NCBI GenBank assembly: GCA_028554795.2
Contig: CM068827.1
Coordinates: forward strand, 77,621,677-77,685,676
DNA length: 64,000 bases
DNA from: Sinohyriopsis cumingii
Taxonomy: Eukaryota > Mollusca > Bivalvia > Unionida > Unionidae
Direction of reading: 5' to 3'
Shown here: one piece after another, positions 19,873-28,386 of the stretch
How the letters are laid out: each line of letters starts with the position of its first letter
Numbering within the stretch: the first letter of the stretch is position 1
Made by a program: the position numbers and the translations under genes
Notes under the pieces: model-generated
What the model was told of the DNA's origin: nothing
What the model saw: the letters and a program-made list of their open reading frames with translations, nothing else
Database searches by the model: none

Positions 19873-20143
19873 CAGGGGCGTAGTAACCATTAAGCAGACT
19901 AAGCACGTGCTTAGGGCACCAGGGCCAAAGGGGGCACCACAAAGTTTAGAAAAGTGTGAAAAGAAAAAAAAACGAATAAAGATTTGTAAAATAAAATTGA
20001 TAAAACTAGTGCAAATTGATCATAATGTTCTGTTTCTTGATCATGGTGCACGCTAGGATTATCTTCCCAAGTGTACGTGGAAAGGAGGGGGGCACCAAGA
20101 TTTGTCAGTGCTTAGGGCACCAGTGAGCCTTAATCCGTCCCTG
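19873..20143. mobile_element. hAT-type non-autonomous MITE, 271 bp
   Basis: Starts CAGGGGCGTAGTAACC and ends GGATTAAG/CAGGGACG in inverted sense, i.e. imperfect TIRs with the CAGGG ends typical of hAT elements. A perfect 8-bp target duplication CCTGCAAT flanks it (19865-19872 and 20144-20151), the hAT hallmark. No coding capacity. Confidence 0.85.
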
Positions 20144-21529
20144 CCTGCAATTAAGGAAGGTCTAACAAGTTTGTAAAAAAGATTACAAGGCAGTCCTAAA
20201 AGAAAATGTGACAAATATGCATTATTCATATTCTGCACAAGAAATTTACAGCAAAGTCAATTTGTGAGCACAATGCACTCACTATGAAGTCGAACATAAA
20301 AAAAAAACAAAGCACGTCAACATAAAAATACGCAGCATTTGCATGGAAGTATTTACATAGAGTAGCATGATACATATGTGTTCAAGAATTTGCTGATCTG
20401 AATGTCCTATTAGAAAGGGACAATGCTAATTCAGTATTCGTAAGAAAGTAACTAGATCAGTTAGGTCTAAATTCTTTGTGCTTTAATTCAGTGACACGGT
20501 AAATTGGTCAATGTTTAATTAGAAGGCGTGGATATAGTGACGATAATTCCGTCAGCACATAGCGCTGCCTCTTTGTGCTATAATATTTACACCAACGCAG
20601 TCTTAATAGAACATGCAATGTATATTTTCTTATGTTACGTGTTTAGGCTCAAATAAACAGTAACATAAGAAAGAGTGAAAACAATAAGCTTTGAAAAATA
20701 CAATAATTTATTTCCCTGGAAAATTCTGTAAAAATGAAAAAATATGAACTAACGGTTTCAAGAATCAAATCCAAAAATGATCCAAGAATAAATTTTTTGA
20801 AGTCCTAATAGCAAAAAGTTCTGACGATTTCAAGTTTGAGTCCCGACGAAGAATCCAAGATGGAAGACGATGAAGTATGCTGTAATCTGTAATGTTGAAG
20901 TCTATAGTTCCTTGTAGAAACAAGAAATATTACTCCGGTTTTGGAAATCTGAATACATTTTTATAAAAGCTGTCCTTGTTCAACAATTTCATACGAGCAT
21001 ACGTCTTTTCCAGGAAAAAAAGAATTAATCCTTTTTTTTGAATCCAAGTAGTTTAAAATAACTAGAAACAGCACAACCTACAACTTACAGTGTAAGAGCC
21101 CAACTACTACTGTGAATATCTCTTCAAAACAAAGGTTATATCGTATTCTAACACGCAAAAAGGGGGTCACGTGATCATATTCCAAAACCTCGTCGAAATT
21201 ATGTACTGGTTAAAGATCACGTACACCCAGTGTGGCCCTGACGAAAACCAATCATTTTACTCTAAGAAATAAAATAGTTTTTTTACATCTTAAACTGTAG
21301 TCCCATCATGACCTCGACAACAACCAATCATTATAAAATAAAAAAGAACTTATTTACGTGGTTGCTACTAATTTTGAATCAAGGTCAGGATCTAGATCAA
21401 CACCTGGTGTTTACTAAAACAGTCAAGGTAAAACTATTTTCTGGAAAAAGTATCATCTCAAGTGAATAAATTAACATTACAATAGCATGTAATGAAAAAT
21501 ACTTTTAAAAAAAAGACAAACAAACAAAC

Positions 21530-21534
<5 letters not shown>

Positions 21535-21622
<88 letters not shown>
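21535..21622. repeat. (TA)n microsatellite containing the element 2 insertion site
   Basis: About 44 TA units ending exactly where the element 2 TIR begins. TATATA at 21617-21622 and at 41491-41496 forms the target duplication. Confidence 0.93.
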
Positions 21623-21624
<2 letters not shown>

Positions 21625-22078
21625 TAGTGAATGGGGCCACCCTAGGGTCTATGGGAATTAGCATTAAAACACCCCTGGGCCACTCTAGGGTCTATGTAAA
21701 TTTAACATGGACAAAACCTCTAGGCCACTCTAGGGTCTATGGGAATTAACATGGACAAAAGTCTTGGGCTGGTCTAGGGTCTATGTAAATTTAACATTAA
21801 TCACTCTGGGCCACTCTAGGGTCTATGGGAATTAACATGGACAAAAATCTTGGGCTGGTCTAGGGTCTATGTAAATTTAACATTAATCACCCTGGGCCTG
21901 TCTAGGGACTAGGGGAAATGGAACAGGGTCGGGACCCTATTTTAATACGGTCCCGACCTGATGGGTCTCTATTTGTTTTTAAAAAAAGAAAAAAATAATT
22001 AAAAAAAATGGGGTAGGCAATTGAAAGTCTATCTCTTTTCGAGAGATTGGAGTGGCCCTGAAAAGGGCCTTTGGGTTT
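21623..22078 (+). repeat. Left TIR of element 2 with tandem array
   Basis: The outer 300 bp are seven direct repeats of about 43 bp built on CTAGGGTCTATG...AATTTAACAT. Then comes a strong hairpin, GGTCGGGACC (21927-21936) with GGTCCCGACC (21949-21958) around an AT-rich 12-nt loop. The inner end carries a histone-type stem-loop. Inverted match at 41032-41490. Confidence 0.92.
22054..22069 (-). terminator. Histone-type 3' stem-loop, copy A
   Basis: On the minus strand: AAAGGCCCTTTTCAGGGCC then ACTCC, i.e. a 6-bp stem, UUUC loop, preceded by AAA. It lies 25 nt after the stop of the 22094-22672 gene. A second hairpin with a purine-rich AAAAGAGA block follows at about 22029-22047, in the position of a histone downstream element. 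Confidence 0.75.
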
Positions 22079-22093
22079 CTTCTTCTTCTTCTT

Positions 22094-22672
22094 CTAACTC
22101 CTTAACTTCTTTATCCATCCCCTTATTTTTTCCATCATTCCTTTCTTCTTCTTTTCTGTTTCCGGTATCCAGGCCGGGTGACCCATGGCTCGGAACTTCT
22201 GTTGGATTTTCATCCAGTTAGCGTTTAGTTTCTCTAGTTCTTCCGTTTTCTTTCTATTTGCTTCTTCTTTTCTATCTTTTGCCCACCTGTCCTTTATTTT
22301 CTCCACTTCTTCATCTATCACCTTTCTCATCTTTTCTTCCCCTTTTTTCAATTGTTCAACACTCCTTTTGACAAAGGGCCACTCTGACCTATGTTCTATC
22401 TCTTCCAAGAACCTTCTTACTTCCTTTACCTTCTCCATGGCCTCTTTTATTGTCCCCACTCTGACATAAGGGGGATTTATCAGCCCTCTCAATCTCTTTA
22501 CTTCTTCTTCAATTAATCCCTCTATCATCTCCCTGGCTAATTTTAGTCCGTTCACGTAGTGCAGACTTGTTCTTAACTTCCAATCTCTTTCAATCCTTTC
22601 AACTCCATATGCACCATCCACCATCCAAAAATAAACATGCCTTAAATCATTAGACAGTTGGGACACTTCCAT
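22094..22672 (-). CDS. Accessory helical protein, left-end cassette 1
   Basis: 192 aa, largely helical with charged heptad-like stretches (about residues 50-160, e.g. EKVKEVRRFLEEIEHR) and a basic C-terminus. A decayed homologue is at the left end of element 3 (43240-43759). Expression signals are visible: the shared upstream motif ends 58 nt before the ATG, and a histone-type stem-loop lies 25 nt after the stop. No known domain recognised. Confidence 0.75.
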   Translation of the reverse strand: MEVSQLSNDLRHVYFWMVDGAYGVERIERDWKLRTSLHYVNGLKLAREMIEGLIEEEVKRLRGLINPPYVRVGTIKEAMEKVKEVRRFLEEIEHRSEWPFVKRSVEQLKKGEEKMRKVIDEEVEKIKDRWAKDRKEEANRKKTEELEKLNANWMKIQQKFRAMGHPAWIPETEKKKKGMMEKIRGWIKKLRS

Positions 22673-23102
22673 CTTCCTTTTTTATTCCTTAGAATGGTGC
22701 GAACGACGAACTTTCTGGGTTCTTATAGTTAAAGCGCGGACGTGATGGAAAACATCCCCCTAAAACAAAATTAATATTAACTAGATCATAACCAAACAAC
22801 GCGCGGACTTGAAGGAAAACATCCCCTACTTTTCTCATTTCATATGATCTACTATCCACATACCTGAAGCAACAATAAACAAACCCAAAATCTACTATCC
22901 ACACACGCAAAGCATTAAAATGAAACCCCAAATTTACTATCCACACAAACATACGTGATCACTTACAAAGCCCAATAATCTACTATCCATACAAACGTAC
23001 GTCAACTCTTACAAACACATACACTCACACCACATGAGAGTCAGTGTTTATATTCACACTACTCTACATACACACATTGGCAAATGGATTACTTTTTCTT
23101 TT
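22673..23102. repeat. Intergenic spacer 1, duplicated at 23457-23875
   Basis: Contains the shared promoter motif (22731-22759), a second partial motif (about 22798-22827, GCGCGGACTTGAAGGAAAAC), short CTATCCACA repeats, and a block ending TCTACATACACACATTGGCA (about 23060-23082). The same order recurs in spacer 2, so the gene cassettes arose by duplication. No gene here. Confidence 0.75.
22731..22759 (-). promoter_or_regulatory. Shared upstream motif, cassette 1
   Basis: On the minus strand reads GGGGATGTTTTCC, then ATCACGTCCGCGCTTT. Its inner end is 58 nt from the ATG at 22672. The near-identical motif precedes the other two left-end genes at 59 and 57 nt. No TATA box is seen, so this may be the core promoter. 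Confidence 0.65.
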
Positions 23103-23456
23103 CTAGAGATTGGGGTAGCCCTGAAAAGGGCTGTTTGTTTTTGAACTCCAGTGACACCTGGTTAATGATGGCACCTTCCAGGTCTGGCACCACACACACA
23201 TCTTCTTCCCCAGTCTCCTTTTACTTTTTTTTCTTGGGAGTGCAGAGGCGGGATACGTGGCTTCAGAATCCCAATTTTCTGTCTCTGGGATTCTGAAATT
23301 TCCTCTCTCCTTTTCCTCCTCTTCTATTTTTCTTCTTTCCTCCTCTTTCATCCTTCCCTCTTCTACTATGGCCTCCGCGGCCAGTTCATTTATTATGCGC
23401 CTGGCATATTCCAGATGCATCTGGAGTTCAAGAAGTTTGCTTATTCTGGTATTCAT
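23103..23456 (-). CDS. Accessory helical protein, cassette 2; 3' end uncertain
   Basis: 117 aa as read. Residues 1-60 are helical and very charged (ELAAEAIVEEGRMKEEERRK). The frame runs through the histone-type stem-loop to a stop at 23103. Because the stem-loop should be untranslated and an A8 run lies near 23225-23232, a frameshift there is likely and the true C-terminus differs. Upstream motif 59 nt before the ATG. Function unknown. Confidence 0.5.
   Translation of the reverse strand: MNTRISKLLELQMHLEYARRIINELAAEAIVEEGRMKEEERRKIEEEEKERGNFRIPETENWDSEATYPASALPRKKSKRRLGKKMCVWCQTWKVPSLTRCHWSSKTNSPFQGYPNL
23117..23132 (-). terminator. Histone-type 3' stem-loop, copy B
   Basis: Minus strand: AGCCCT-TTTC-AGGGCT followed by ACCCCA, then AGAAAAGAAAAAG as the purine-rich downstream block. 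The first base pair is A-U instead of G-C. Confidence 0.7.
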
Positions 23457-23875
23457 TGTCTTGTTAATGAATGAACAGGGTAGCTAGACTGCCAAGCGAG
23501 TTTCAATTTTTACTAAAAGCGCGGACGTGATGGAAAACATCCCCTAAAACAAAATTGATCTTACCTAGATCATAACCAAACAACGCGCGGACCTAAAAGA
23601 AACACTCACTCACTTTTTTATACTACCCATCACTATTCTAAAAAATTTTATTAAATAAATAATATACTATCCACATAAGCAAAGCAATCAAATCAAACCC
23701 CAAATCTGCTCTCCACGCACGTCAAACAGCAAAAAAAAAACAAAACATGATCATTATCTACTATCCATACAAACACATACACTCACACCACAAAAGAGTC
23801 AGTGTTTATATTCACACTACTCTACATACACACATTGGCAAATCCATTGTTATTTCTTTTCTAGAGATTTGGGGT
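23457..23875. repeat. Intergenic spacer 2, duplicate of spacer 1
   Basis: Same order of blocks as 22673-23102: the motif, CCCTAAAACAAAATTGATCT, CTAGATCATAACCAAACAAC, a second partial GCGCGG motif (about 23584-23600) and the ACTCTACATACACACATTGG block. No gene. Confidence 0.75.
23516..23544 (-). promoter_or_regulatory. Shared upstream motif, cassette 2
   Basis: Identical to the cassette 1 motif over its 29 bases; inner end 59 nt from the ATG at 23456. Confidence 0.65.
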
Positions 23876-23891
23876 AGCCCTGAAAAGGGCT
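23876..23891 (-). terminator. Histone-type 3' stem-loop, copy C
   Basis: Minus strand: AGCCCT-TTTC-AGGGCT then ACCCCAAATC and AGAAAAGAAA. Lies 30 nt after the stop of the cassette 3 gene. Confidence 0.72.
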
Positions 23892-23921
23892 GTTTTTGTT
23901 TTTCTTTGCTATGGCAATCTT

Positions 23922-24287
23922 TTAGTTTCTAAGAATGCGACGTCCTCTGACGATACACTTTCTGACGACAGGTCTGCTTCTTCGGAAAGAGAAGAAGAAC
24001 TCTTTGGTGTCGATACGACAATCGACAAAGCCTCTGTCAGGTTCAGGTTGCTGCTGCTGCTGCTGCTGTTGCTGCTCTCTCTGCTGTTTCTGAAGTCTGT
24101 ACTTCTCTGTCCATTCTTCTTTCTCCCTGTTCACTTCTTCTCTGAAGAGCTCTTCTATCAGGTCTTCAGTGACTTTTAAGATTCTCACATTCTCTATCTC
24201 TTCTGGCTTCGGTATCAGACTGTGTCTGACCCTATGCAAATTCACGTAGGCTTCGTTTAGCTTAGCTAGTTCGGAGCACATCTTCAT
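23922..24287 (-). CDS. Accessory helical protein, cassette 3
   Basis: 121 aa from ATG 24287. Helical N-terminus (MCSELAKLNEAYVNLHRVR), then LTEEL-like and REEVNREKEEW segments resembling cassette 1, a poly-Gln tract (about residues 73-88) and a basic end. The ATG at 24287 is chosen over the alternative start at 24305 because it puts the upstream motif at 57 nt, the same spacing as the other two cassettes. Function unknown. Confidence 0.65.
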   Translation of the reverse strand: MKMCSELAKLNEAYVNLHRVRHSLIPKPEEIENVRILKVTEDLIEELFREEVNREKEEWTEKYRLQKQQREQQQQQQQQQPEPDRGFVDCRIDTKEFFFSFRRSRPVVRKCIVRGRRILRN

Positions 24288-24344
24288 AGGAGGATGAGTC
24301 GGCAATGGATGTTTAGACTGGAAACTGCCCCGGTTTTTAAAGTC

Positions 24345-24372
24345 AAAGCGCGGACGTGAAGGAAAACATCCC
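24345..24372 (-). promoter_or_regulatory. Shared upstream motif, cassette 3
   Basis: Minus strand reads GGGATGTTTTCC, then TTCACGTCCGCGCTTT; one base differs from the other two copies. Spacing to the ATG is 57 nt. Confidence 0.65.
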
Positions 24373-24500
24373 TACACGGTTTTAGAGTCGGAACGTTCAA
24401 TGAGTGTCATGAGAGGGATAGTAAGAAGTCAAAGAGGATGAATCCAAATTCTTATAGCCAAACAAAAAGACAAAGGCATTTTTTTTCAAAACAACATTTT

Positions 24501-24506
24501 TTTATT
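24501..24506 (-). terminator. AATAAA polyadenylation signal for the protease gene
   Basis: Minus-strand AATAAA downstream of the stop at 24615. This contrasts with the adjacent cassette genes, which end in stem-loops. Confidence 0.55.
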
Positions 24507-24614
24507 CAAAATCACTTAACACTAACAAACAACTCTAACATTTTTAACAATAATCCAACAATATAACATCAAACATTTTTTTTCAAATGACAAACATTTT
24601 TTTCAACTAACACA

Positions 24615-25175
24615 TTATTTTGAACAAGGCTGACAACGTTGTGAATGAAATTGTGATTTCCACTGTTGAAAGTCATTAGGCCATTGATGGACACTACGTT
24701 TCCTAGCTTGAGACAAAAGATAAGCATAATGGTCACAAAACCATCGATCTACTTTCACATCGTTTCTACAAGAAGAACCAGGATCAAAATGAGTCACTAA
24801 ATGTTCTAAGGAATAGCCCAGGCTGCGATGATGCAGAAAATACACACAATATTGTCCACACACCAAGGAATCTGTGCCTTGTAATTTCACATTATTGAAT
24901 CGAGTGGTCTGAGCATTTCTTCTCATAAAGTCAATGATATCGTCTTCCAAAGTAGGCAATCCATACGAATCGAAATATTCCACACATCCTTCTTGAGGAA
25001 AGTAGACGGCTACCCAGTGGGTTCCTGGGAGATGACTGTCGTCCGTGTTGATCACATAAGCTTGATGGTCTTGAGGTTTACGATGAGGGAGTTCATCTTT
25101 AGCACAGACGACAGGATTCCAAGAAGCCGTGTACGAGCTGTGGTTCAAAAGGTAATAAAGTTCCCAGGTATCCAT
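24615..25175 (-). CDS. Adenain-type cysteine protease (virion maturation)
   Basis: 186 aa, intact. LPGTHWVAVYF gives H53, CVEYFDSYG gives D69, and DSLVCGQYCVYFL gives C106, the adenovirus-protease triad pattern with the usual CGxxC. The frame extends to 25199 but only by a non-ATG start; 25175 is the first ATG (MDTWELYYLL). Follows the 25196 gene by 20 bp in the late block. Missing from element 3. Confidence 0.92.
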   Translation of the reverse strand: MDTWELYYLLNHSSYTASWNPVVCAKDELPHRKPQDHQAYVINTDDSHLPGTHWVAVYFPQEGCVEYFDSYGLPTLEDDIIDFMRRNAQTTRFNNVKLQGTDSLVCGQYCVYFLHHRSLGYSLEHLVTHFDPGSSCRNDVKVDRWFCDHYAYLLSQARKRSVHQWPNDFQQWKSQFHSQRCQPCSK

Positions 25176-25195
25176 TGATTTGTGTGTTTTTTTCT

Positions 25196-25699
25196 TCACA
25201 GGTAATGATAAGTGATCAATTTGATCCTGACTTTTTGCTTGAAAATGTCTGACAAGTAAAAGGCGTTTAGCTCCGACTTCTTACTCTGGTCCAAGAGAGA
25301 TTCGATGCGACGGCACTCCAGAGACGTTAATGGAGGAGAAGAATGTTTATCCAGGCCTTTATACCACTCGTTCAACACGAATTCTATTTCGATGTGATCC
25401 CAAGCTTTGTCCAGATATTCGTCCAATTTTTCTTCTTCACTTAACATCAGACATTTGTCGTGTTGAATTTGACTGAGATGATCGTTGTGACATCCATAAC
25501 ACTCTTCCTTGATCAATTCTTTCATTATATCTGCCAGGAATGTAGCAAAACAGGAGACTAAATGGGCTTCTTGTTCTGGCCATCTCGACTTCATCATGAT
25601 AACTTCTTCGTCTTTGTCTTCAGATTCTTCTTCCCCGGTCTCCTCACATTCCATCTCCAAAGTTTCTCCACTAGGTAAAGAGGGATAACAGTCTCCCAT
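25196..25699 (-). CDS. Late-block protein of unknown function, acidic N-terminus
   Basis: 167 aa. Acidic start (EETGEEESEDKDEE), then a helical region with Cys/His residues (CYGCHNDH) and a C-terminus resembling a globular domain. The start overlaps the 3' end of the capsid gene by 106 bp in another frame; a start at an internal ATG would remove most of the overlap. Position between capsid and protease is conserved in Polintons as I know them, but I do not recognise a domain. Confidence 0.6.
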   Translation of the reverse strand: MGDCYPSLPSGETLEMECEETGEEESEDKDEEVIMMKSRWPEQEAHLVSCFATFLADIMKELIKEECYGCHNDHLSQIQHDKCLMLSEEEKLDEYLDKAWDHIEIEFVLNEWYKGLDKHSSPPLTSLECRRIESLLDQSKKSELNAFYLSDIFKQKVRIKLITYHYL

Positions 25700-26979
25700 G
25701 GCTTCAAATAGTCTAGAATGACTTCTCTCAAACTGTTGATTTCTATGGTATTGTCAAATTCTGCATACAGGAGGACTTTCACTGTGTGATCTGGAGGTGG
25801 ATTTGCAAACTGAAGTTCCACACGAATCTGACCGGATTTTATAGGGTTGAAATGTCCCTCGTCGCTACCTTGGTCTGGAGTGAAATCAAAACCCCACAAA
25901 GCATAGCCTCCTGCATAATCGTCGTACGAAATACCGTGACTGGTGTTGGTTCCTAACTGTCCGGTGGCTTCGTACAGGGACAAGTACGATCTCAAATAAT
26001 TCTTCGCGACACCAAAGTTAGGCTCAAAGGGTCGGGTACACAAGGTCTTGCCGTCGCGACTGACTTCAATCTTGGACACATTGTAATGCTGAAACTCAAA
26101 AGGATTTTGATCGTGGGTTCCGTCGAAGGCTGAATTCCTGACGATACCAACAATCAAACGCTTGGGTAACTGTCCTTGGAACAGATGATCTTCGATCATA
26201 GATCGCTGTCCAGCGGGAATGGTGAACGTTTTTACTTCTACGCGTCGTATCGGATACTTGGCGGTCGTTCTGCTCAACGTGTGACTGACGTCGTTTCCCA
26301 CTTTAGGCAACACTTCCACACGACGCACGTAAAGTCGGGCTTCTTGAATGATAGTTTTGTATTCATTGGCATGGGCCATCAAATGGAAAGCGACACTGCT
26401 ACGATTCAGTCTCAGACGGATATCCCCCCCCCCGTTGAGCAAATACTTTTCTTGTAACCACATGTCCAGATGCAAACGATCCATCAGTTCTAAACTTCGC
26501 CCTTGCAGAATTTTCTTACGACGGTCGTTAAACCCCACATTGTGAGGATTGTCATCTTCTGTTAGGACTGTGTCGTTAAACGTGGCTACACCTGCCGTGT
26601 CAGGTTTCCATACCACGCAAGCATCCAGATGAGTATTCTTGGCTTCTTTTCCGTACGTCAAGAGATTTTCCAGGTAGGCACGATATGGGTAAGTATCCAT
26701 GCTGCTGCTGACCAGTTTGTTATTCAAGTACAAGTCCACTTCGCTGAACAAGGAATACATGAAATTGTTGACTGGAGCTACTCTAGCATCGCCTACTGGA
26801 TTGGTGTTGTCCGTTTTGATCACTTTCACTTTCAAGTACAGGTAACTGCTATTCAGATCGATGTAATCTTCGGGCTGTCCTTTGATATCAAACTCGATGG
26901 GAGCGGAATCCGTCAAAGAGGAGACGGGGTGAAATTCCACCCACTGGGAATCTTGCATGGTCATCATGTTGGGGGGCAT
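25594..26979 (-). CDS. Major capsid protein (double jelly-roll), N-terminus cut by a stop
   Basis: 461 aa. QWVEFHPVSSLTDSAPIEF, EDYIDLNSSYLYLKVKV and LQFANPPPDHTVKVLLYAEF are highly typical of Polinton capsid proteins. The same frame continues upstream with SELDLFA, normally part of this protein, but a TAG at 27019-27021 separates it from the two ATGs at 27028-27033. The native N-terminus (about 18 residues plus the start) is therefore lost, and translation would have to begin at 26979. The C-terminus overlaps the next gene. Confidence 0.92.
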   Translation of the reverse strand: MPPNMMTMQDSQWVEFHPVSSLTDSAPIEFDIKGQPEDYIDLNSSYLYLKVKVIKTDNTNPVGDARVAPVNNFMYSLFSEVDLYLNNKLVSSSMDTYPYRAYLENLLTYGKEAKNTHLDACVVWKPDTAGVATFNDTVLTEDDNPHNVGFNDRRKKILQGRSLELMDRLHLDMWLQEKYLLNGGGDIRLRLNRSSVAFHLMAHANEYKTIIQEARLYVRRVEVLPKVGNDVSHTLSRTTAKYPIRRVEVKTFTIPAGQRSMIEDHLFQGQLPKRLIVGIVRNSAFDGTHDQNPFEFQHYNVSKIEVSRDGKTLCTRPFEPNFGVAKNYLRSYLSLYEATGQLGTNTSHGISYDDYAGGYALWGFDFTPDQGSDEGHFNPIKSGQIRVELQFANPPPDHTVKVLLYAEFDNTIEINSLREVILDYLKPWETVIPLYLVEKLWRWNVRRPGKKNLKTKTKKLS

Positions 26980-27064
26980 GGCAAACAGATCCAGTTCCGA
27001 CTTGGAACAGGCGCAAGACTATCGGTGCATCATTTTTTTCTGTTTTTTCAATAATCGAAAACGT

Positions 27065-27451
27065 CTAAGTCTCGAACGGTTCTTCTTTTCTTTGCCTTTC
27101 TAGCTTTAGATGTGTGAAGTCTGGTGAAAGGGTGTTTTCTTCGTCGTCTCTTTCTGCCTCGGTAGCGTGCAGGGCATTTATAGGTGTTTCTCGTCGGCCC
27201 AAAAGGTCTTTGCCCGTTTGCAACAAGACATTTTTGCCTGCCCTCATGAAGGCTTCTTTGGGGTTTTGATTGTCGATGATGACATTTTGGAGAAATTCTT
27301 TGCCTTGCGTCAGTGCCGCATCTTTCAAGGCGTGCAATCCGCGTGTCACCATCGGTTTCAACACCGGAGCCACCAAACGAAAGGCCGATTTTAACATATC
27401 TCCTAAACCGTGTCCTCGCTGTCGAGCAACCCCTCGGTACACTGGATACAT
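27065..27451 (-). CDS. Small virion core protein (pVI/pX-like)
   Basis: 128 aa. RQRGHGLGDMLKSAFRLVAP matches the GxGLGD motif of the element 1 core protein at 16117-16578; the next 60 residues are helical and the tail is charged. Lies between capsid and penton genes. Absent from element 3. Confidence 0.72.
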   Translation of the reverse strand: MYPVYRGVARQRGHGLGDMLKSAFRLVAPVLKPMVTRGLHALKDAALTQGKEFLQNVIIDNQNPKEAFMRAGKNVLLQTGKDLLGRRETPINALHATEAERDDEENTLSPDFTHLKLERQRKEEPFET

Positions 27452-27454
27452 GAC

Positions 27455-28386
27455 TTACGAGTCGTGAGAGAACCGTTTTCCAAAATGGAGTTTCACCGTG
27501 ACTTTTCCTTTGGTGAATGAAATATTTTGTCCCAGATCTCCTTTTATAGCAATGCTGACCGTGTCCAAATACGACTTACTGACAGGTAAATAGTGAGGAT
27601 GTACAAATTCGCGGTGAACGTGGTAAGTGTTTCCACCTTCCTCGTCAGCGGTCGTGGCAGAATCCACTTTGAAAGGAATGACACGCAGTAACGGCACAGA
27701 GGTGTGTCCCACCACGTTGTACTCCACCACATCGGAGTACACAAACATCAAATTCAGTCCTTGGTTCAGTTTTACCGGGGCACGAAATAACTTGCTAAAA
27801 GACTCGTTGTCGTAAATGATTGGTAATTCCTTTTTCTTGATCATGGTCATTCTCATGTCCATGTCTCCGCCCAACATGTCAAACAATTCAGGACAAAATA
27901 AAATGGACACGATTTTACTCCCGTCATATTTCATCAAGAAGCGACGAGCTGCTTTGTGGTATTCCATGGTGACACTTTTATTGACACTTTCCAAAGCTTT
28001 CATAAACACGACATTAAACCTGGAAGCTATGGTGCTGACCAAATGTTGACCACTAAAATAATAGCCTGGAGGAATGAACAAGTGATATGTGGTGTACTTT
28101 TGATTTTTTGTGCCAGGGGTTTTCTTGTCATATTTGCCATAGGTATCCAAGTACTGTTGCAATGGTTCGTCATGAACTTCCACATCAAAAAAATTTGATT
28201 GGGAAGGACATTGAGGACTTGGGTCGGGTGAATGATTTCTACTAAAGCCACTTCCCAATGGGCTTCGTCATCTAATTGGATGGCCTGAGGTAATTTGGCC
28301 GTGTAACAGCACAACGTGTTGTTGGGAAACACCTGCATGGAACTGTCACTGGGTAAGGTTAAGTAAAATTGGTTGTTATTGTTCAT
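27455..28386 (-). pseudogene. Penton-like minor capsid protein, frameshifted
   Basis: N-terminal part (28027-28386 frame): FYLTLPSDSSMQVFPNNT and WEVALVEIIHPTQ, the usual start of Polinton penton proteins. C-terminal part (27455-28258 frame): PPGYYFSGQHLV, VYSDVVEYNVVGHTSVPLLR and YLPVSKSYLDTVSIAIKGD. The two frames meet at a T-run near 28190-28197 (A7 on the plus strand), so a one-base indel broke the gene. The element 3 copy breaks differently, at a stop near 44402, and lacks the last residues. Confidence 0.85.

Larger units (their letters stand above)
17899..21622. other. Host DNA between elements 1 and 2
   Basis: No gene supported. Holds a (CA)n tract, three (TA)n tracts and a hAT-type MITE. 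All open frames here are either TA-repeat artefacts or short. Confidence 0.7.
24288..24614. other. Intergenic region between cassette 3 and the protease gene
   Basis: No gene. Contains the cassette 3 upstream motif (24345-24372) and, on the minus strand, an AATAAA signal at 24501-24506, about 110 nt after the protease stop. Confidence 0.7.

Noticed and set aside
22054-22069. Reading the hairpins as GNRA-tetraloop structures or bacterial-type terminators on the opposite strand
   Set aside because: On the other strand the loop would be GAAA, but orientation always follows the adjacent gene's stop, and the AAA/ACCCA flanks and downstream purine block only make sense in the UUUC orientation.
22185-22469. 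Plus-strand Ser/Phe-rich frames opposite the coiled-coil genes (also 23257-23487, 43204-43392, 56423-56800)
   Set aside because: Shadows of Glu/Lys-rich minus- or plus-strand genes; composition is the mirror of the coding strand.
22731-22759. Reading AAAGCGCGG in the shared upstream motif as an E2F site
   Set aside because: E2F consensus needs TTTSSCGC or its complement GCGSSAAA; here the A-run is on the wrong side of GCGC. Left as an unnamed motif.
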